Part shown: positions 49,501 to 57,790 of the stretch, piece by piece | Position numbering within the stretch: the first letter of the stretch is position 1 | How the letters are laid out: each line of letters starts with the position of its first letter | Origin: Methylobacterium sp. E-065 | GTDB taxonomy: Bacteria > Pseudomonadota > Alphaproteobacteria > Rhizobiales > Beijerinckiaceae | Reading direction: 5' to 3' | Assembly: GCF_022829605.1 (NCBI RefSeq) | Contig: NZ_JAKSYD010000303.1 | Span: forward strand, 1-64,000 | Length of the DNA stretch: 64,000 nt | The notes under the pieces: generated by a model | What the model saw: the letters and a program-made list of their open reading frames with translations, nothing else | Told to the model about the DNA's origin: nothing | Databases searched by the model: none | Made by a program: the position numbers and the translations under genes

Positions 49501-50355
49501 CTACGCGACGCGGCTCTTGGCCAGCTTATCGAAGGCGATGAGTTCGGCGAGCAGCGCCGGCAGGTCTTTCAGCGCCACCATGTTGGGGCCGTCGGAGGGC
49601 GCCCGGTCGGGGTCGGGATGGGTCTCGATGAACACCCCCGCCACCCCCACCGCCACGGCGGCCCGGGCCAGCACGGCGACGAATTCGCGCTGGCCGCCGG
49701 AGCTCGCGCCCTGGCCGCCCGGCTGCTGCACGGAATGGGTCGCGTCGAACACCACCGGCGCGCCGCCCGTCACCTGCGCCATGATCGGCAGGCTGCGCAT
49801 GTCGGAGACCAGGGTGTTGTAGCCGAACGAGGCGCCTCGCTCGGTGACGATGACATTGGGATTGCCGGCCTCCGTGACCTTGGCGGCCACGTGCTTCATG
49901 TCCCAGGGCGCTAGGAACTGGCCTTTCTTGATGTTGACCGCCCGGCCAGTCGCGGCCGCCGCCAGGAGCAGGTCGGTCTGGCGGCACAGGAAGGCCGGGA
50001 TCTGGAGCACGTCCACCGCCTCGGCGGCCCGGGCGCAATGCTCGGCCGCGTGCACGTCGGTCAGCACCGGCAGGCCCAGGGATTCGCGGATCTCCGCGAA
50101 GACCGGCAGCGCCTCGTCCAGGCCGACGCCGCGGGCGGCGCTGCCCGAGGTGCGGTTGGCCTTGTCGAACGAGGTTTTGAAGACGAGCCCGATCCCGGCA
50201 CGCGCCGTCATCTCCTTGAGGGCAGCGGCGATCTCCAGGGCGTGGTTTCGCCCCTCCAGCTGGCACGGGCCTGCGATCAGCGCGAGCGGCAAGTGGTTGG
50301 CGAAGCGCGCTTGGCCCACCTGGACGACGGGACCGGGGTGTTCGGGATTCGACAT
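49501..50355 (-). CDS. kdsA: 3-deoxy-D-manno-octulosonate 8-phosphate synthase
   Basis: 284 residues. It condenses phosphoenolpyruvate and arabinose 5-phosphate to Kdo-8-phosphate for lipopolysaccharide. Diagnostic stretches are LALIAGPCQLEGRNHALEIA, FKTSFDKANRTSG, LPVLTDVHAAEHCARAAEAV, LQIPAFLCRQTDLLLAAAAT and VNIKKGQFLAPWDMKHV. The Cys in AGPCQ is at the position that binds metal in metal-dependent KdsA enzymes. In many relatives it neighbours pyrG and eno; here eno is 2.3 kb away with queF and other genes between. Confidence 0.97.
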   Translation of the reverse strand: MSNPEHPGPVVQVGQARFANHLPLALIAGPCQLEGRNHALEIAAALKEMTARAGIGLVFKTSFDKANRTSGSAARGVGLDEALPVFAEIRESLGLPVLTDVHAAEHCARAAEAVDVLQIPAFLCRQTDLLLAAAATGRAVNIKKGQFLAPWDMKHVAAKVTEAGNPNVIVTERGASFGYNTLVSDMRSLPIMAQVTGGAPVVFDATHSVQQPGGQGASSGGQREFVAVLARAAVAVGVAGVFIETHPDPDRAPSDGPNMVALKDLPALLAELIAFDKLAKSRVA

Positions 50356-50364
50356 GGGTGCGGT

Positions 50365-50856
50365 CTAGCCCGCACGGCGGATCCGCGAAAGCCCGGTGCG
50401 AGGCGCGACCCGGCAGACCGTGAGATCCTCCCGGAGGCCATCGGTCCGTGGGCCGATCTCGCACAGCATCGACGCGCGACCGGAGCTGCCGCGGCGCGGG
50501 GCGTTGGCCAGGAGGCTGGCCTGATGCAGCTTGAGCGCCAGCACCTCGGCGGCGGCGGGATCCGCCCCGGCCAGGGCCTGGGCCGCGCGGCCGACCAGGA
50601 TGAAATAGGCCTGAGACGGCTCCCGATCCCGGGAGGCCACGGTGATCCGCGCGGGCGCCCGGCAATCGAGGCTCATCCGCTCCGCATCCTCGGCGCGGAA
50701 CACCGCGTAGGGGCCGGCCCGGCCGGCGAGCGAAGCGCCGGTGTCGTGGATCACCCGGGCGGCCAGGCTATCGCACGCATCCGCGGCAAGGACCGGAGCT
50801 GTGCTGAGGCCGGTCAGGATAGCAAGCGTTAAGATCGTTTTTGTGGTTCGTGTCAT
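50365..50856 (-). CDS. exported hypothetical protein
   Basis: 163 residues from ATG 50856, with signal peptide MTRTTKTILTLAILTGLSTA cleaved near VLAAD. The mature part contains four Cys (ADACDSL, SLDCRAP, MLCEIGP, TVCRVAP), likely as disulfides in the periplasm. AYFILVGRAAQALAGADPAA is a probable helix. No family was recognised. It lies 9 bases upstream of kdsA on the same strand and may be co-transcribed with it. Confidence 0.7.
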   Translation of the reverse strand: MTRTTKTILTLAILTGLSTAPVLAADACDSLAARVIHDTGASLAGRAGPYAVFRAEDAERMSLDCRAPARITVASRDREPSQAYFILVGRAAQALAGADPAAAEVLALKLHQASLLANAPRRGSSGRASMLCEIGPRTDGLREDLTVCRVAPRTGLSRIRRAG

Positions 50857-50938
50857 TGACTCGTTCCAAATCCTTTGCAAAAGCTCATCCCAGGCTCGGC
50901 CGTAAGAAGGGTAAAATAGTCCGCGTTGTTCTTTACTT

Positions 50939-50961
50939 GTATCGATCTTATCTTTCGATAC
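50939..50961. promoter_or_regulatory. inverted repeat in AT-richer region, candidate operator or hairpin
   Basis: GTATCGA and TCGATAC form a perfect 7-bp inverted repeat separated by TCTTATCTT. It sits in the 331-base gap (50857-51187) between divergent genes, which is clearly richer in A+T than its surroundings and has no other gene. It could regulate either the exported protein gene or the FkbM-like gene. Confidence 0.45.
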
Positions 50962-51187
50962 GTGCAGAATGACGTTGGTTTATTCCCAATATGGGCACTG
51001 TATTGTATGTGGCGAATTCATCCGGGTTGGATTGTTCTTGCCTAGTTCCGTCAATCGGCCGGTCGTCCGGTGCGGGGGCCTGAGCGGGACAGGCAGAATG
51101 CCACGCTGATCGATGAATGTCGGCCCGGAAGGTTCCGGGGATCTGCGACGGACCGATCGCTCGGACGCGTATGTAGAGGAGTTAATC

Positions 51188-51973
51188 GTGGAAAATGAGC
51201 TTGGAATCGTCTTCAGGTCGGTCTTGAGTGTTCGAGACACGCTCGAAGGATCGATCGCGGAGATCAAGAAGCTCGTCGGTCCGGGCCAGGAGGCTCACGC
51301 CGAAGCGATCGACTTCCTCACCTTCGCGGCCCGGCGCGCGGCGCTCTCCAGTGCGCCGCTCCTTCAGGATCTCTGGGCCCTGTTCGAACTCGGTGAGAAG
51401 CGGAACGGTTATTTCGTCGAGTTCGGTGCCGCGGACAATCGGGGTGCCAGCACCACGCGCCTGCTTGAGAAACTCTATGGCTGGCAGGGTGCGATCGCGG
51501 AACCGGCACGCAGCCGGCACGAGAAGCTGCGCGCCGACCGGACCTGCTACGTCACGAACAAGTTCATCTACACCGACGATGGCTTGAAGATCCTGTTCAA
51601 CGACCCGGACAGTGCCGAAGATGCGTCGGCCGGGACTGCTCCGGCAGCGGGCACGCGGCGGGGTGGAAAGCGGTACGAGGTCGACACCATCACGCTGCGC
51701 AGCCTTCTGCAGGCGGCGGATGCGCCGCGCACGATCGACTTCCTGAGCATCAACGCCGAGGAGGATACGCTCGACCTTCTGAAGTCCTTCGATTTCGCCG
51801 AACACGATGTGACGCTGCTCTGCGTCGCGAATACCGATCCGCAGCAGAACGAAGCGCTCGCCGAACTTATGGCGCGGAAGGGGTACGAGCGCCGGTTCGC
51901 GTCGTTCTCCATGTCCGACGCTTGGTACACCAAGCGCGATCAGGCTGCCGTGGCGCAGCCGGCCGCGGCCTGA
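51188..51973 (+). CDS. FkbM-family methyltransferase-like protein
   Basis: 261 residues from GTG 51188, chosen because a strong GAGGAG ribosome binding site lies at 51176-51181; an upstream ATG at 51113 lacks one. An alpha-helical N-terminus of about 80 residues precedes the FkbM-type SAM domain: GYFVEFGAADNRGASTTRLL (motif I), GWQGAIAEPARSRHEKLRA, YEVDTITLRSLLQAADAPRT and IDFLSINAEEDTLDLLKSFD. Such proteins methylate sugars or lipids, often in surface glycan loci. There is no glycan cluster here, so the substrate is open. Confidence 0.85.
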   Translation: MENELGIVFRSVLSVRDTLEGSIAEIKKLVGPGQEAHAEAIDFLTFAARRAALSSAPLLQDLWALFELGEKRNGYFVEFGAADNRGASTTRLLEKLYGWQGAIAEPARSRHEKLRADRTCYVTNKFIYTDDGLKILFNDPDSAEDASAGTAPAAGTRRGGKRYEVDTITLRSLLQAADAPRTIDFLSINAEEDTLDLLKSFDFAEHDVTLLCVANTDPQQNEALAELMARKGYERRFASFSMSDAWYTKRDQAAVAQPAAA

Positions 51974-52105
51974 GGTTACTCCGCGCTGCCCGGGCCCGGT
52001 CGCTGACGCACCGGGCCCGCAGCATGGACAGCGCCCTCCGGATGCCCGATCTGTGCCGGCGGCGCGGCGCCTGACGCCGCTGGCATACGAGGCTCCGACG
52101 CGACC

Positions 52106-53116
52106 ATGCTCCGACCCATCCTCGCCGCCGCGCTCCTCGCGCTGGCCTCTGCCGGCGCGGCGACGGCGGACCGTGTCGCCACCCCGGCCTTCGGACCGGA
52201 GCTGGAAGGGTTCGACTATCCCTTCCCGGTCAAGCGCTTCACCTTCCCGTCACAGCGCCAAACGCTCCAGATGGCCTATCTTGACGTGCCGGCCGGGACG
52301 CTGAACGGCCGGACCGCTGTGCTGCTCCACGGCAAGAACTTCTGCGCCGCCACCTGGGAGAGCCAGATCCGCGCGCTCAGCGCGGCCGGCTACCGGGTGA
52401 TCGCGCCCGATCAGATCGGCTTCTGCAAATCGAGCAAGCCGGCGGCCTATCAGTTCACCTTCCGGCAACTCGCCGAGAACACGCACGCGCTGCTGGAGCA
52501 ACTCGGGGTCGAGCGCCCGATCCTGGTCGGCCACTCGACCGGCGGCATGCTGGCCGCCCACTACGCCCTGCTCTACCCGAAGGCGGTGGAGCAGCTCGTG
52601 CTGGTCAATCCCGTCGGCTTGGAGGACTGGAGCGCCAAGGGCCTGCCGCCGATCTCCCTGGCGCAGTGGTATCAGCGGGAGCTGAAGACTTCGGCGGAAT
52701 CGATCCGCGCCTACGAAACCGGGACCTATTACGCGGGCCAATGGGAGCCCCGCTACGAGCCGTGGGTGACCATGCTGGCCGGCCTCAACAGCGGGCCCGG
52801 CAAGGAGGCGGTCGCCTGGGATTCGGCGCTCGTCTACGACATGATCGTCACCGAGCCGGTGGTCTACCGGTTCCCGCAGATCGCGGTGCCGACGCTGCTG
52901 ATGATCGGCCAGAAGGACAACACGGCGATCGGCAAGGACCTCGCCCCGCCGGAGGTGCGGGCGAGTCTCGGCCACTATGCCGAATTGGGCCGGGCGGCCG
53001 CGCAGGCGATCCCGGGTGCTCGGCTCGTCGAATTTCCAAACCTAGGCCACGCGCCGCAGATGTCCGACCCGGAGGGCTTCAACAAGGCGCTGATCGAGGG
53101 GATCGCGGCGCGGTGA
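52106..53116 (+). CDS. exported alpha/beta hydrolase
   Basis: 336 residues with signal peptide MLRPILAAALLALASAGAAT cleaved near ATA. The alpha/beta-hydrolase fold shows TAVLLHGKNFCAATWESQI (oxyanion region), IAPDQIGFCKSSKP, the nucleophile elbow VGHSTGGMLAAHYAL (Ser144), the acid region TLLMIGQKDNTAIGKD and the catalytic His in FPNLGHAPQMSDPEGF. It is a periplasmic esterase or epoxide-hydrolase-like enzyme of unknown substrate. A family B repeat follows the gene. Confidence 0.93.
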   Translation: MLRPILAAALLALASAGAATADRVATPAFGPELEGFDYPFPVKRFTFPSQRQTLQMAYLDVPAGTLNGRTAVLLHGKNFCAATWESQIRALSAAGYRVIAPDQIGFCKSSKPAAYQFTFRQLAENTHALLEQLGVERPILVGHSTGGMLAAHYALLYPKAVEQLVLVNPVGLEDWSAKGLPPISLAQWYQRELKTSAESIRAYETGTYYAGQWEPRYEPWVTMLAGLNSGPGKEAVAWDSALVYDMIVTEPVVYRFPQIAVPTLLMIGQKDNTAIGKDLAPPEVRASLGHYAELGRAAAQAIPGARLVEFPNLGHAPQMSDPEGFNKALIEGIAAR

Positions 53117-53200
53117 GCGCGGATGGCCCCTTCCCTGATCCGGTTTGGCGGATCCGAGCGCCTTGATTTGGCGCCAAGGTCTTCAAAAACAAGGCGCTTT

Positions 53201-53310
53201 TCCCTCCCCCTTGTGGGGAGGGGCAGGGGTGAGGGTGGTTCAGGATCGAACGCAGCGGTGCCTTCTGCCCCACCCCCACCTCCAACTCCTCCCCGCAAGG
53301 GGGAGGAGAG
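53201..53310. repeat. dispersed palindromic repeat, family B copy 3
   Basis: The outer arms CCCTCCCCCTTGTGGGGAGG and CTCCTCCCCGCAAGGGGGAG flank GGGTGAGGGTGGTTCAGGAT, the core CGAACGCAGCGGTGCC and CCACCCCCACCTCC. It is shorter than copies 1 and 2 because the GCGATCCCGG module is missing. It fills most of the gap between the convergent hydrolase and amidinotransferase genes. Confidence 0.85.
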
Positions 53311-53340
53311 TTCTGCCGTGGTGTTAGGCTTTCGCGACTA

Positions 53341-54516
53341 TCAAAAATACGACTTCAGCACACCCCGGCGGCGCACGTCGAGGGTCGCGCAGTGGAACGA
53401 GCCGCCGAACGGGCCATAGCTCAGGAACGGCGCCGGGATCGGATCGAAGCCCCAATCCTTCAGCGCCTTGATCAGCGTCGGCTGGCTCTGGTCGACGACG
53501 ATCTTCTTCTCGGTGATCGCGAGCACGTTGATCGAGGTCCAGGGCGAGCACATCGAGATCTTGCTCATGAAGCCCTCGACCGGGTCGGGGCGCGGGGCGA
53601 TCAGCACGTCCCACTTCTTGAGCACGGCCGGCAGCTTCTCGACGTCGACGTAGTCCGGGTTCACCAGCACCTTGCCGGGGGCCAGCGGCATGAACGACGA
53701 GTCGATGTGCATCGGCTGGGGGCAGCGGCTCTCGATCTCGTGGATACGGAAGCCCGGGCCGAGGTGGCGGCGCAGCCACTCGATGCCCATCAGGTTGGTC
53801 ACGTTCGAGCGGGTGACGAACAGGTCGCGGCCGCAGCGGACGAAGTCGGCGGCGTCGAAGACCGGCTCGAACTCGTTGACCGTGAACTGCATGGGTTCGC
53901 CGGCCTTCAGGTTCGGCACCCGGTAATCGTAGTTGTAGAGGTCGTCGGTCAACTGCGGACGCGGCGCCGAGGTCCAACGGGCGCCGGCGCGGAAATACTC
54001 CTTGAACAGAGACCGGTAGGCGTCGCCTTCGAAGTAGCGCGAGCGCCAGCACATCGGGCTCTCGATGATCTCGTCGCCGATGACGAGGTACGGGTCGCGC
54101 GGGCAGGCCACGCAGAAGCCCCGGGAGGACCAGCGCGGCGCCTTGAACTTCTTGGAGAAGTCTACCGTGTCGGGGCGGCGGACCTTCACGCCCTCGCCGG
54201 CCAGGATGGTGATGAAGTTGTCGAGCTCGGCTTGCGCCAGCTTCTTCATGAACCCCGGATACTTCCAGCCGCTCGCCAGCCGGTAGAACGGCTGCGCGGC
54301 GCGCGGCAGATTGAAGATCACCGTCAGGTGGTGGGTCGGGATCGTGGCGCCGTCGAGCGAGCCGACGATCACCTCCTCCAGCGGATCCCACTCGTTCCAC
54401 GCCATCACGGGGGAGTGCGGGGCCGGCACGCCCGGCGCCGCTCCACCCGCATAATGGCCGGCATGCGTGTCCTCGCTCACGGCCTCGAGGGCCGTGATCG
54501 GTGATTCGCGCTCCAT
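53341..54516 (-). CDS. amidinotransferase (arginine:glycine amidinotransferase-like)
   Basis: 391 residues from ATG 54516, which has a GAAGGGG ribosome binding site; ATG 54621 would give 426. It is clearly of the AGAT family, which moves the amidino group of arginine to an amine. The core begins SPVMAWNEWDPLEEVIVG. NEFEPVFDAADFVRCGRDLF holds the catalytic Asp, CPQPMHIDSSFMPLAPGKVL the His and GGSFHCATLDVRRRGVLKSY the nucleophilic Cys (about residue 376). All catalytic residues are intact. No creatine or toxin pathway is nearby. It is divergent from hpnL with about 210 bases between, so a role in guanidinylating the hopanoid cyclitol ether head group is proposed (inference). Confidence 0.92.
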   Translation of the reverse strand: MERESPITALEAVSEDTHAGHYAGGAAPGVPAPHSPVMAWNEWDPLEEVIVGSLDGATIPTHHLTVIFNLPRAAQPFYRLASGWKYPGFMKKLAQAELDNFITILAGEGVKVRRPDTVDFSKKFKAPRWSSRGFCVACPRDPYLVIGDEIIESPMCWRSRYFEGDAYRSLFKEYFRAGARWTSAPRPQLTDDLYNYDYRVPNLKAGEPMQFTVNEFEPVFDAADFVRCGRDLFVTRSNVTNLMGIEWLRRHLGPGFRIHEIESRCPQPMHIDSSFMPLAPGKVLVNPDYVDVEKLPAVLKKWDVLIAPRPDPVEGFMSKISMCSPWTSINVLAITEKKIVVDQSQPTLIKALKDWGFDPIPAPFLSYGPFGGSFHCATLDVRRRGVLKSYF

Positions 54517-54726
54517 GACGTGTGCCCCTTCTGCGACGTGCCGCGGCCTTCTACGCAGGCGCTCTTGCGCCGCCGCCGCTTTGGCCCCCGGTGTGTTAAA
54601 CGGGTGATAGACAGCGCTCATCCGTGCTGCAACGTGGCAGAAACGTTCTCGGCCCGTCGGACCTATTTCTGCCGCGACCGTGGCCGATTTCCCGCATCAA
54701 GCCTTTTGCGAGCTTGAAAGACGACA

Positions 54727-55839
54727 ATGAAGCGCCTGACGACCTTGGCCTCGATCGCCGGTCTCTGCACGGTCGTCGGCCTGTTTATGTCCTCCGGTCT
54801 TGAGGATGTTTCGGCCGCCGTCGTCTCTGCCGGCTGGGGTACCGCCCTGGTGGTGCTGGCCCGCATCGTGGCCGTCGCCTGGGCGGGGCTCGGCTGGCAG
54901 GTGGTGTTCCCCAAAGGCGCCGCCAAGCTCGCCGATTGCGTGTCGCTCCGCTTCGTGCGCGAGGGGATCAATACGCTGCTGCCGGTGGCCACCGTCGGCG
55001 GCGATTTCGTCGGGGCGCGCCTCCTGTCCAAGCGCGGCGTGCCGGGCGCGCTCGCGGGGGCGAGCATGTTCGTCGACCTGATGACCCAGGCGCTGACGCA
55101 GCTCCTGTTCACCGTACTTGGCCTCGCCGTGCTGATCGTGATCTGCGGCGACGGGCCGATCGCGCGGACGGTCGCGGGCGGTCTCGCCCTTGCGGTGCCG
55201 GCGCTCGGCGCCTTCTACCTGATCCAGCGGCGGGCGGGGCACCGCCTGATCCAGGGCCTGCTCAGCCGCTTCGCATCGGGCCGCGAGTGGCGCGCCTTCG
55301 GGGCGATCGACCAGCTCTACGACAGTCTGCGCCGCCTCTACGCCAATCACCGCCGCTTCGCCGCCGCGCTGGGCGTCCACCTGATCGGCTGGGTGATCGG
55401 GACGCTCGAAGTCTATGTCTGCCTGCACTTCATGGGCTACCCGATCGACTTCGCGCAGGCTCTGATGATCGAGAGCTTGGCCCAGGCGGTGCGCGGCGCG
55501 GCCTTCGCGGTGCCCGGTGCCCTGGGGGCCCAGGAGGGTGGCCTGATCGCCCTGTGCGGCCTGTTCAACATCCCGGCCGAGGCGGCGCTGGCCCTCTCAC
55601 TGGTCAAGCGCTTCGCCGATCTCGGGGTCGGCCTTCCGAGCCTGCTGCTCTGGCACCGGATCGAGACCAAGCTGCGCGCGGAGGCGCCGGAGGACGAGGA
55701 GCGCGAGGCGGTGGTGGACACCGCACGCAGCGCCAAGCGGGTGCCGCAGGCCGCGACGCTCGGGCCGTTCTACAGCTACGCCCCGCCCCGCATGGGCGCT
55801 CGGCTCGGCGAGGGCGAGGAGTTGAAGAAGTGCGCCTGA
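54727..55839 (+). CDS. hpnL: hopanoid cluster membrane protein HpnL (LPG synthase TM family)
   Basis: 370 residues with about seven to eight membrane helices of the lysylphosphatidylglycerol-synthase transmembrane family (UPF0104): SAGWGTALVVLARIVAVAWA, LTQLLFTVLGLAVLIVICGD, GLALAVPALGAFYLIQRRAG, ALGVHLIGWVIGTLEVYVCL. The conserved stretch is AVRGAAFAVPGALGAQEGGL. HpnL is a regular member of hopanoid gene clusters; its exact role is not established, and lipid flipping or transport is assumed. It is the first gene of hpnL-hpnM-hpnI-hpnJ and overlaps hpnM by 10 bases. Confidence 0.93.
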   Translation: MKRLTTLASIAGLCTVVGLFMSSGLEDVSAAVVSAGWGTALVVLARIVAVAWAGLGWQVVFPKGAAKLADCVSLRFVREGINTLLPVATVGGDFVGARLLSKRGVPGALAGASMFVDLMTQALTQLLFTVLGLAVLIVICGDGPIARTVAGGLALAVPALGAFYLIQRRAGHRLIQGLLSRFASGREWRAFGAIDQLYDSLRRLYANHRRFAAALGVHLIGWVIGTLEVYVCLHFMGYPIDFAQALMIESLAQAVRGAAFAVPGALGAQEGGLIALCGLFNIPAEAALALSLVKRFADLGVGLPSLLLWHRIETKLRAEAPEDEEREAVVDTARSAKRVPQAATLGPFYSYAPPRMGARLGEGEELKKCA

Positions 55840-56441
55840 CCCGCCGGCTCGTTGCCGCCCTGATCGCCGTTCCCCTGCTCGTCCCGGTTCCGTCCTGGGC
55901 CGCGGACGATCCCGCCGTTCAGACGGTGCGCGACCTCTACGCCGCCTTCACGGCCGCCCTGAAGGACGGCCCGGCCCCCCTGCCCGCGCGCGTCGAAGCC
56001 GTGGGTCCGGCGATGGATAAGGCCTTCGATTTCCCCGCCATGGCGCGCATCGCAGTGGGCTCGAAATGGTCGAGCTTCACCCCGGAGCAGCAGGAGGCGG
56101 TCACCGACGCGTTCAAGCGCAGCCTGACCGTCACCTACGCCAACCGCCTCGCCCGCGCGGCCGGCGGCAAGTTCGACGTCACCCCTCAGGTCGAGGAGCG
56201 CGGCGCCCAGCGGGTGGTGGCGACCCGGGTGACCACGGCGGACGGCGACGATTCCGCGGTCGACTTCGTCGTGAATGCCAATAACCGCATCCAGGACGTC
56301 CTGCTCAACGGCGACGTGAGCGAGGTCGCAGCACAGCGGACCGCTTTGTCGGTACCGCTGAAGTCGGGCGGCGCGGACGGCGCCGTGAAGTTCCTGCGCC
56401 AGCGGGCCGACGGCATGCTCGCCGCCAAGCCCACGCCGTGA
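55830..56441 (+). CDS. hpnM: hopanoid cluster periplasmic protein HpnM (Ttg2C/MlaC-like)
   Basis: 203 residues from GTG 55830, preceded by a GAGGAG ribosome binding site. The signal peptide is MRLTRRLVAALIAVPLLVPV, cleaved near WAADD. The mature domain is MlaC/toluene-tolerance-like: FDFPAMARIAVGSKWSSFTP, EQQEAVTDAFKRSLTVTYAN and VDFVVNANNRIQDVLLNGDV. MlaC proteins carry phospholipids across the periplasm; HpnM is assumed to do the same for hopanoids. It overlaps the end of hpnL, so it is translationally coupled. Confidence 0.93.
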   Translation: MRLTRRLVAALIAVPLLVPVPSWAADDPAVQTVRDLYAAFTAALKDGPAPLPARVEAVGPAMDKAFDFPAMARIAVGSKWSSFTPEQQEAVTDAFKRSLTVTYANRLARAAGGKFDVTPQVEERGAQRVVATRVTTADGDDSAVDFVVNANNRIQDVLLNGDVSEVAAQRTALSVPLKSGGADGAVKFLRQRADGMLAAKPTP

Positions 56442-56525
56442 TCGCCGCCGAGAGTGCCGCCTTGAACCGGCCGTTCGCGGCCATCGCTGCCTGAGGCGGC
56501 GGGACGATCGCACGGACCCGATCGG

Positions 56526-57734
56526 ATGGATGTTACCGCCCTGACGTTGCTCGCCCTCTCGTGGCTCTCGCTGCTCTGCCTGATCCTGGCGGCGGCGGGC
56601 TGCCTTTACGGGCTGGCTGCTGCCTTCTGCGCCGGCCGTTACGCGGCTCGTCCCATCCCCGCGCTGACGCCCGGCGCTCCGCGGCCCTCCGTGACGGTGC
56701 TCAAGCCCCTCTGCGGGCTGGAGCCCTCGCTCTACGGGAATCTCGAGAGTGTCCTGCGCCAGGATTATGCCGGGCCGGTCCAGATCGTGTTCGGCGTCCA
56801 GAAGGCCGCCGATCCGGCGGTCGGCGTGGTGGAGCAACTCAAGCAGGCCTATCCGGCGGCGCGCATCGACCTCGTGATCGACGCCCGGCAGCACGGCTCG
56901 AACCGCAAGGTCTCGAACCTCATCAACATGTCCGAGCGGATCGCCCACGAGGTGGTGGTGCTGGCCGACAGCGACATGGTGGTCGGTCCCGACTATCTGG
57001 AGCGCCTGGTCGCCGAGCTGTCGCAGGATGGCGTCACCGGGGTCACCTGCCTCTACCACGGGGTGCCGGCGTTCCGGGGCCTCTACGACCGGCTCTCGAC
57101 GCTGGCGATCGATACGCACTTCCTGCCCAACGTCGTGATGGGCTTGAGTCTCGGGCTGGCCAAGCCCTGCTTCGGCTCCACCGTCGCTTTCACCCGGGCG
57201 AACCTGGAGGCGGTGGGCGGCTTCCGCACCTTCCGCAACGACCTCGCTGACGACTATGCCGTCGGCGCTGCGCTCCGCGGTCTCGGTGGCCGGGTGGCGA
57301 TCCCGAGCTTCACCATCGGCCATACCAGCGTCGACACTGATCTCGCCGGCCTATGGCGGCACGAGCTGCGCTGGAATCGCACCATCCGCACTGTCGACCC
57401 GGCGGGCTATGCCGGCTCGATCGTCACCCACGCCTTCCCGCTCGCCGTCCTGGGTGCCGTGTTGTCCGGCGGCGGCCCGGTCGCCCTCGGGGTGGCGGTC
57501 CTGGCTCTGGCGAGCCGCATCCTCCTCTGCCGGCAGCTGGAGCGGGCCTTCAACCTCGCCCCGCACCCCTACGGACTGTTGCCGATCCGCGACAGCCTGT
57601 CCTTCCTGAACTTCGCCTGGGCCTTCGTGTCGGGGGCGGTGACATGGAAAGGTCATGATTATCACGTGGTTGCGGATGGCACCCTGATCCCCGACGCGGA
57701 GCTCGGCAGCGACGCCGGCGCGCCGCTCCGCTGA
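56526..57734 (+). CDS. hpnI: hopanoid glycosyltransferase HpnI (GT2 family)
   Basis: 402 residues: an N-terminal membrane helix (LTLLALSWLSLLCLILAAAG), a GT2 ceramide-glucosyltransferase-like domain (PSVTVLKPLCGLEPSLYGNL, EVVVLADSDMVVGPDYLERL with DSD, GFRTFRNDLADDYAVGAALR with D-D and the HELRWNRTIRTVDPAG Q/RxxRW-like end) and C-terminal helices. HpnI adds N-acetylglucosamine to bacteriohopanetetrol, the first step toward glucosamine and cyclitol ether hopanoids. It lies 84 bases after hpnM and 56 before hpnJ. Confidence 0.94.
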   Translation: MDVTALTLLALSWLSLLCLILAAAGCLYGLAAAFCAGRYAARPIPALTPGAPRPSVTVLKPLCGLEPSLYGNLESVLRQDYAGPVQIVFGVQKAADPAVGVVEQLKQAYPAARIDLVIDARQHGSNRKVSNLINMSERIAHEVVVLADSDMVVGPDYLERLVAELSQDGVTGVTCLYHGVPAFRGLYDRLSTLAIDTHFLPNVVMGLSLGLAKPCFGSTVAFTRANLEAVGGFRTFRNDLADDYAVGAALRGLGGRVAIPSFTIGHTSVDTDLAGLWRHELRWNRTIRTVDPAGYAGSIVTHAFPLAVLGAVLSGGGPVALGVAVLALASRILLCRQLERAFNLAPHPYGLLPIRDSLSFLNFAWAFVSGAVTWKGHDYHVVADGTLIPDAELGSDAGAPLR

Positions 57735-57790
57735 ACTGACCCACTCCTCCTCCGCCCCCTCCCCCGCATTGCCCTGAGGCCTTGAACCCC

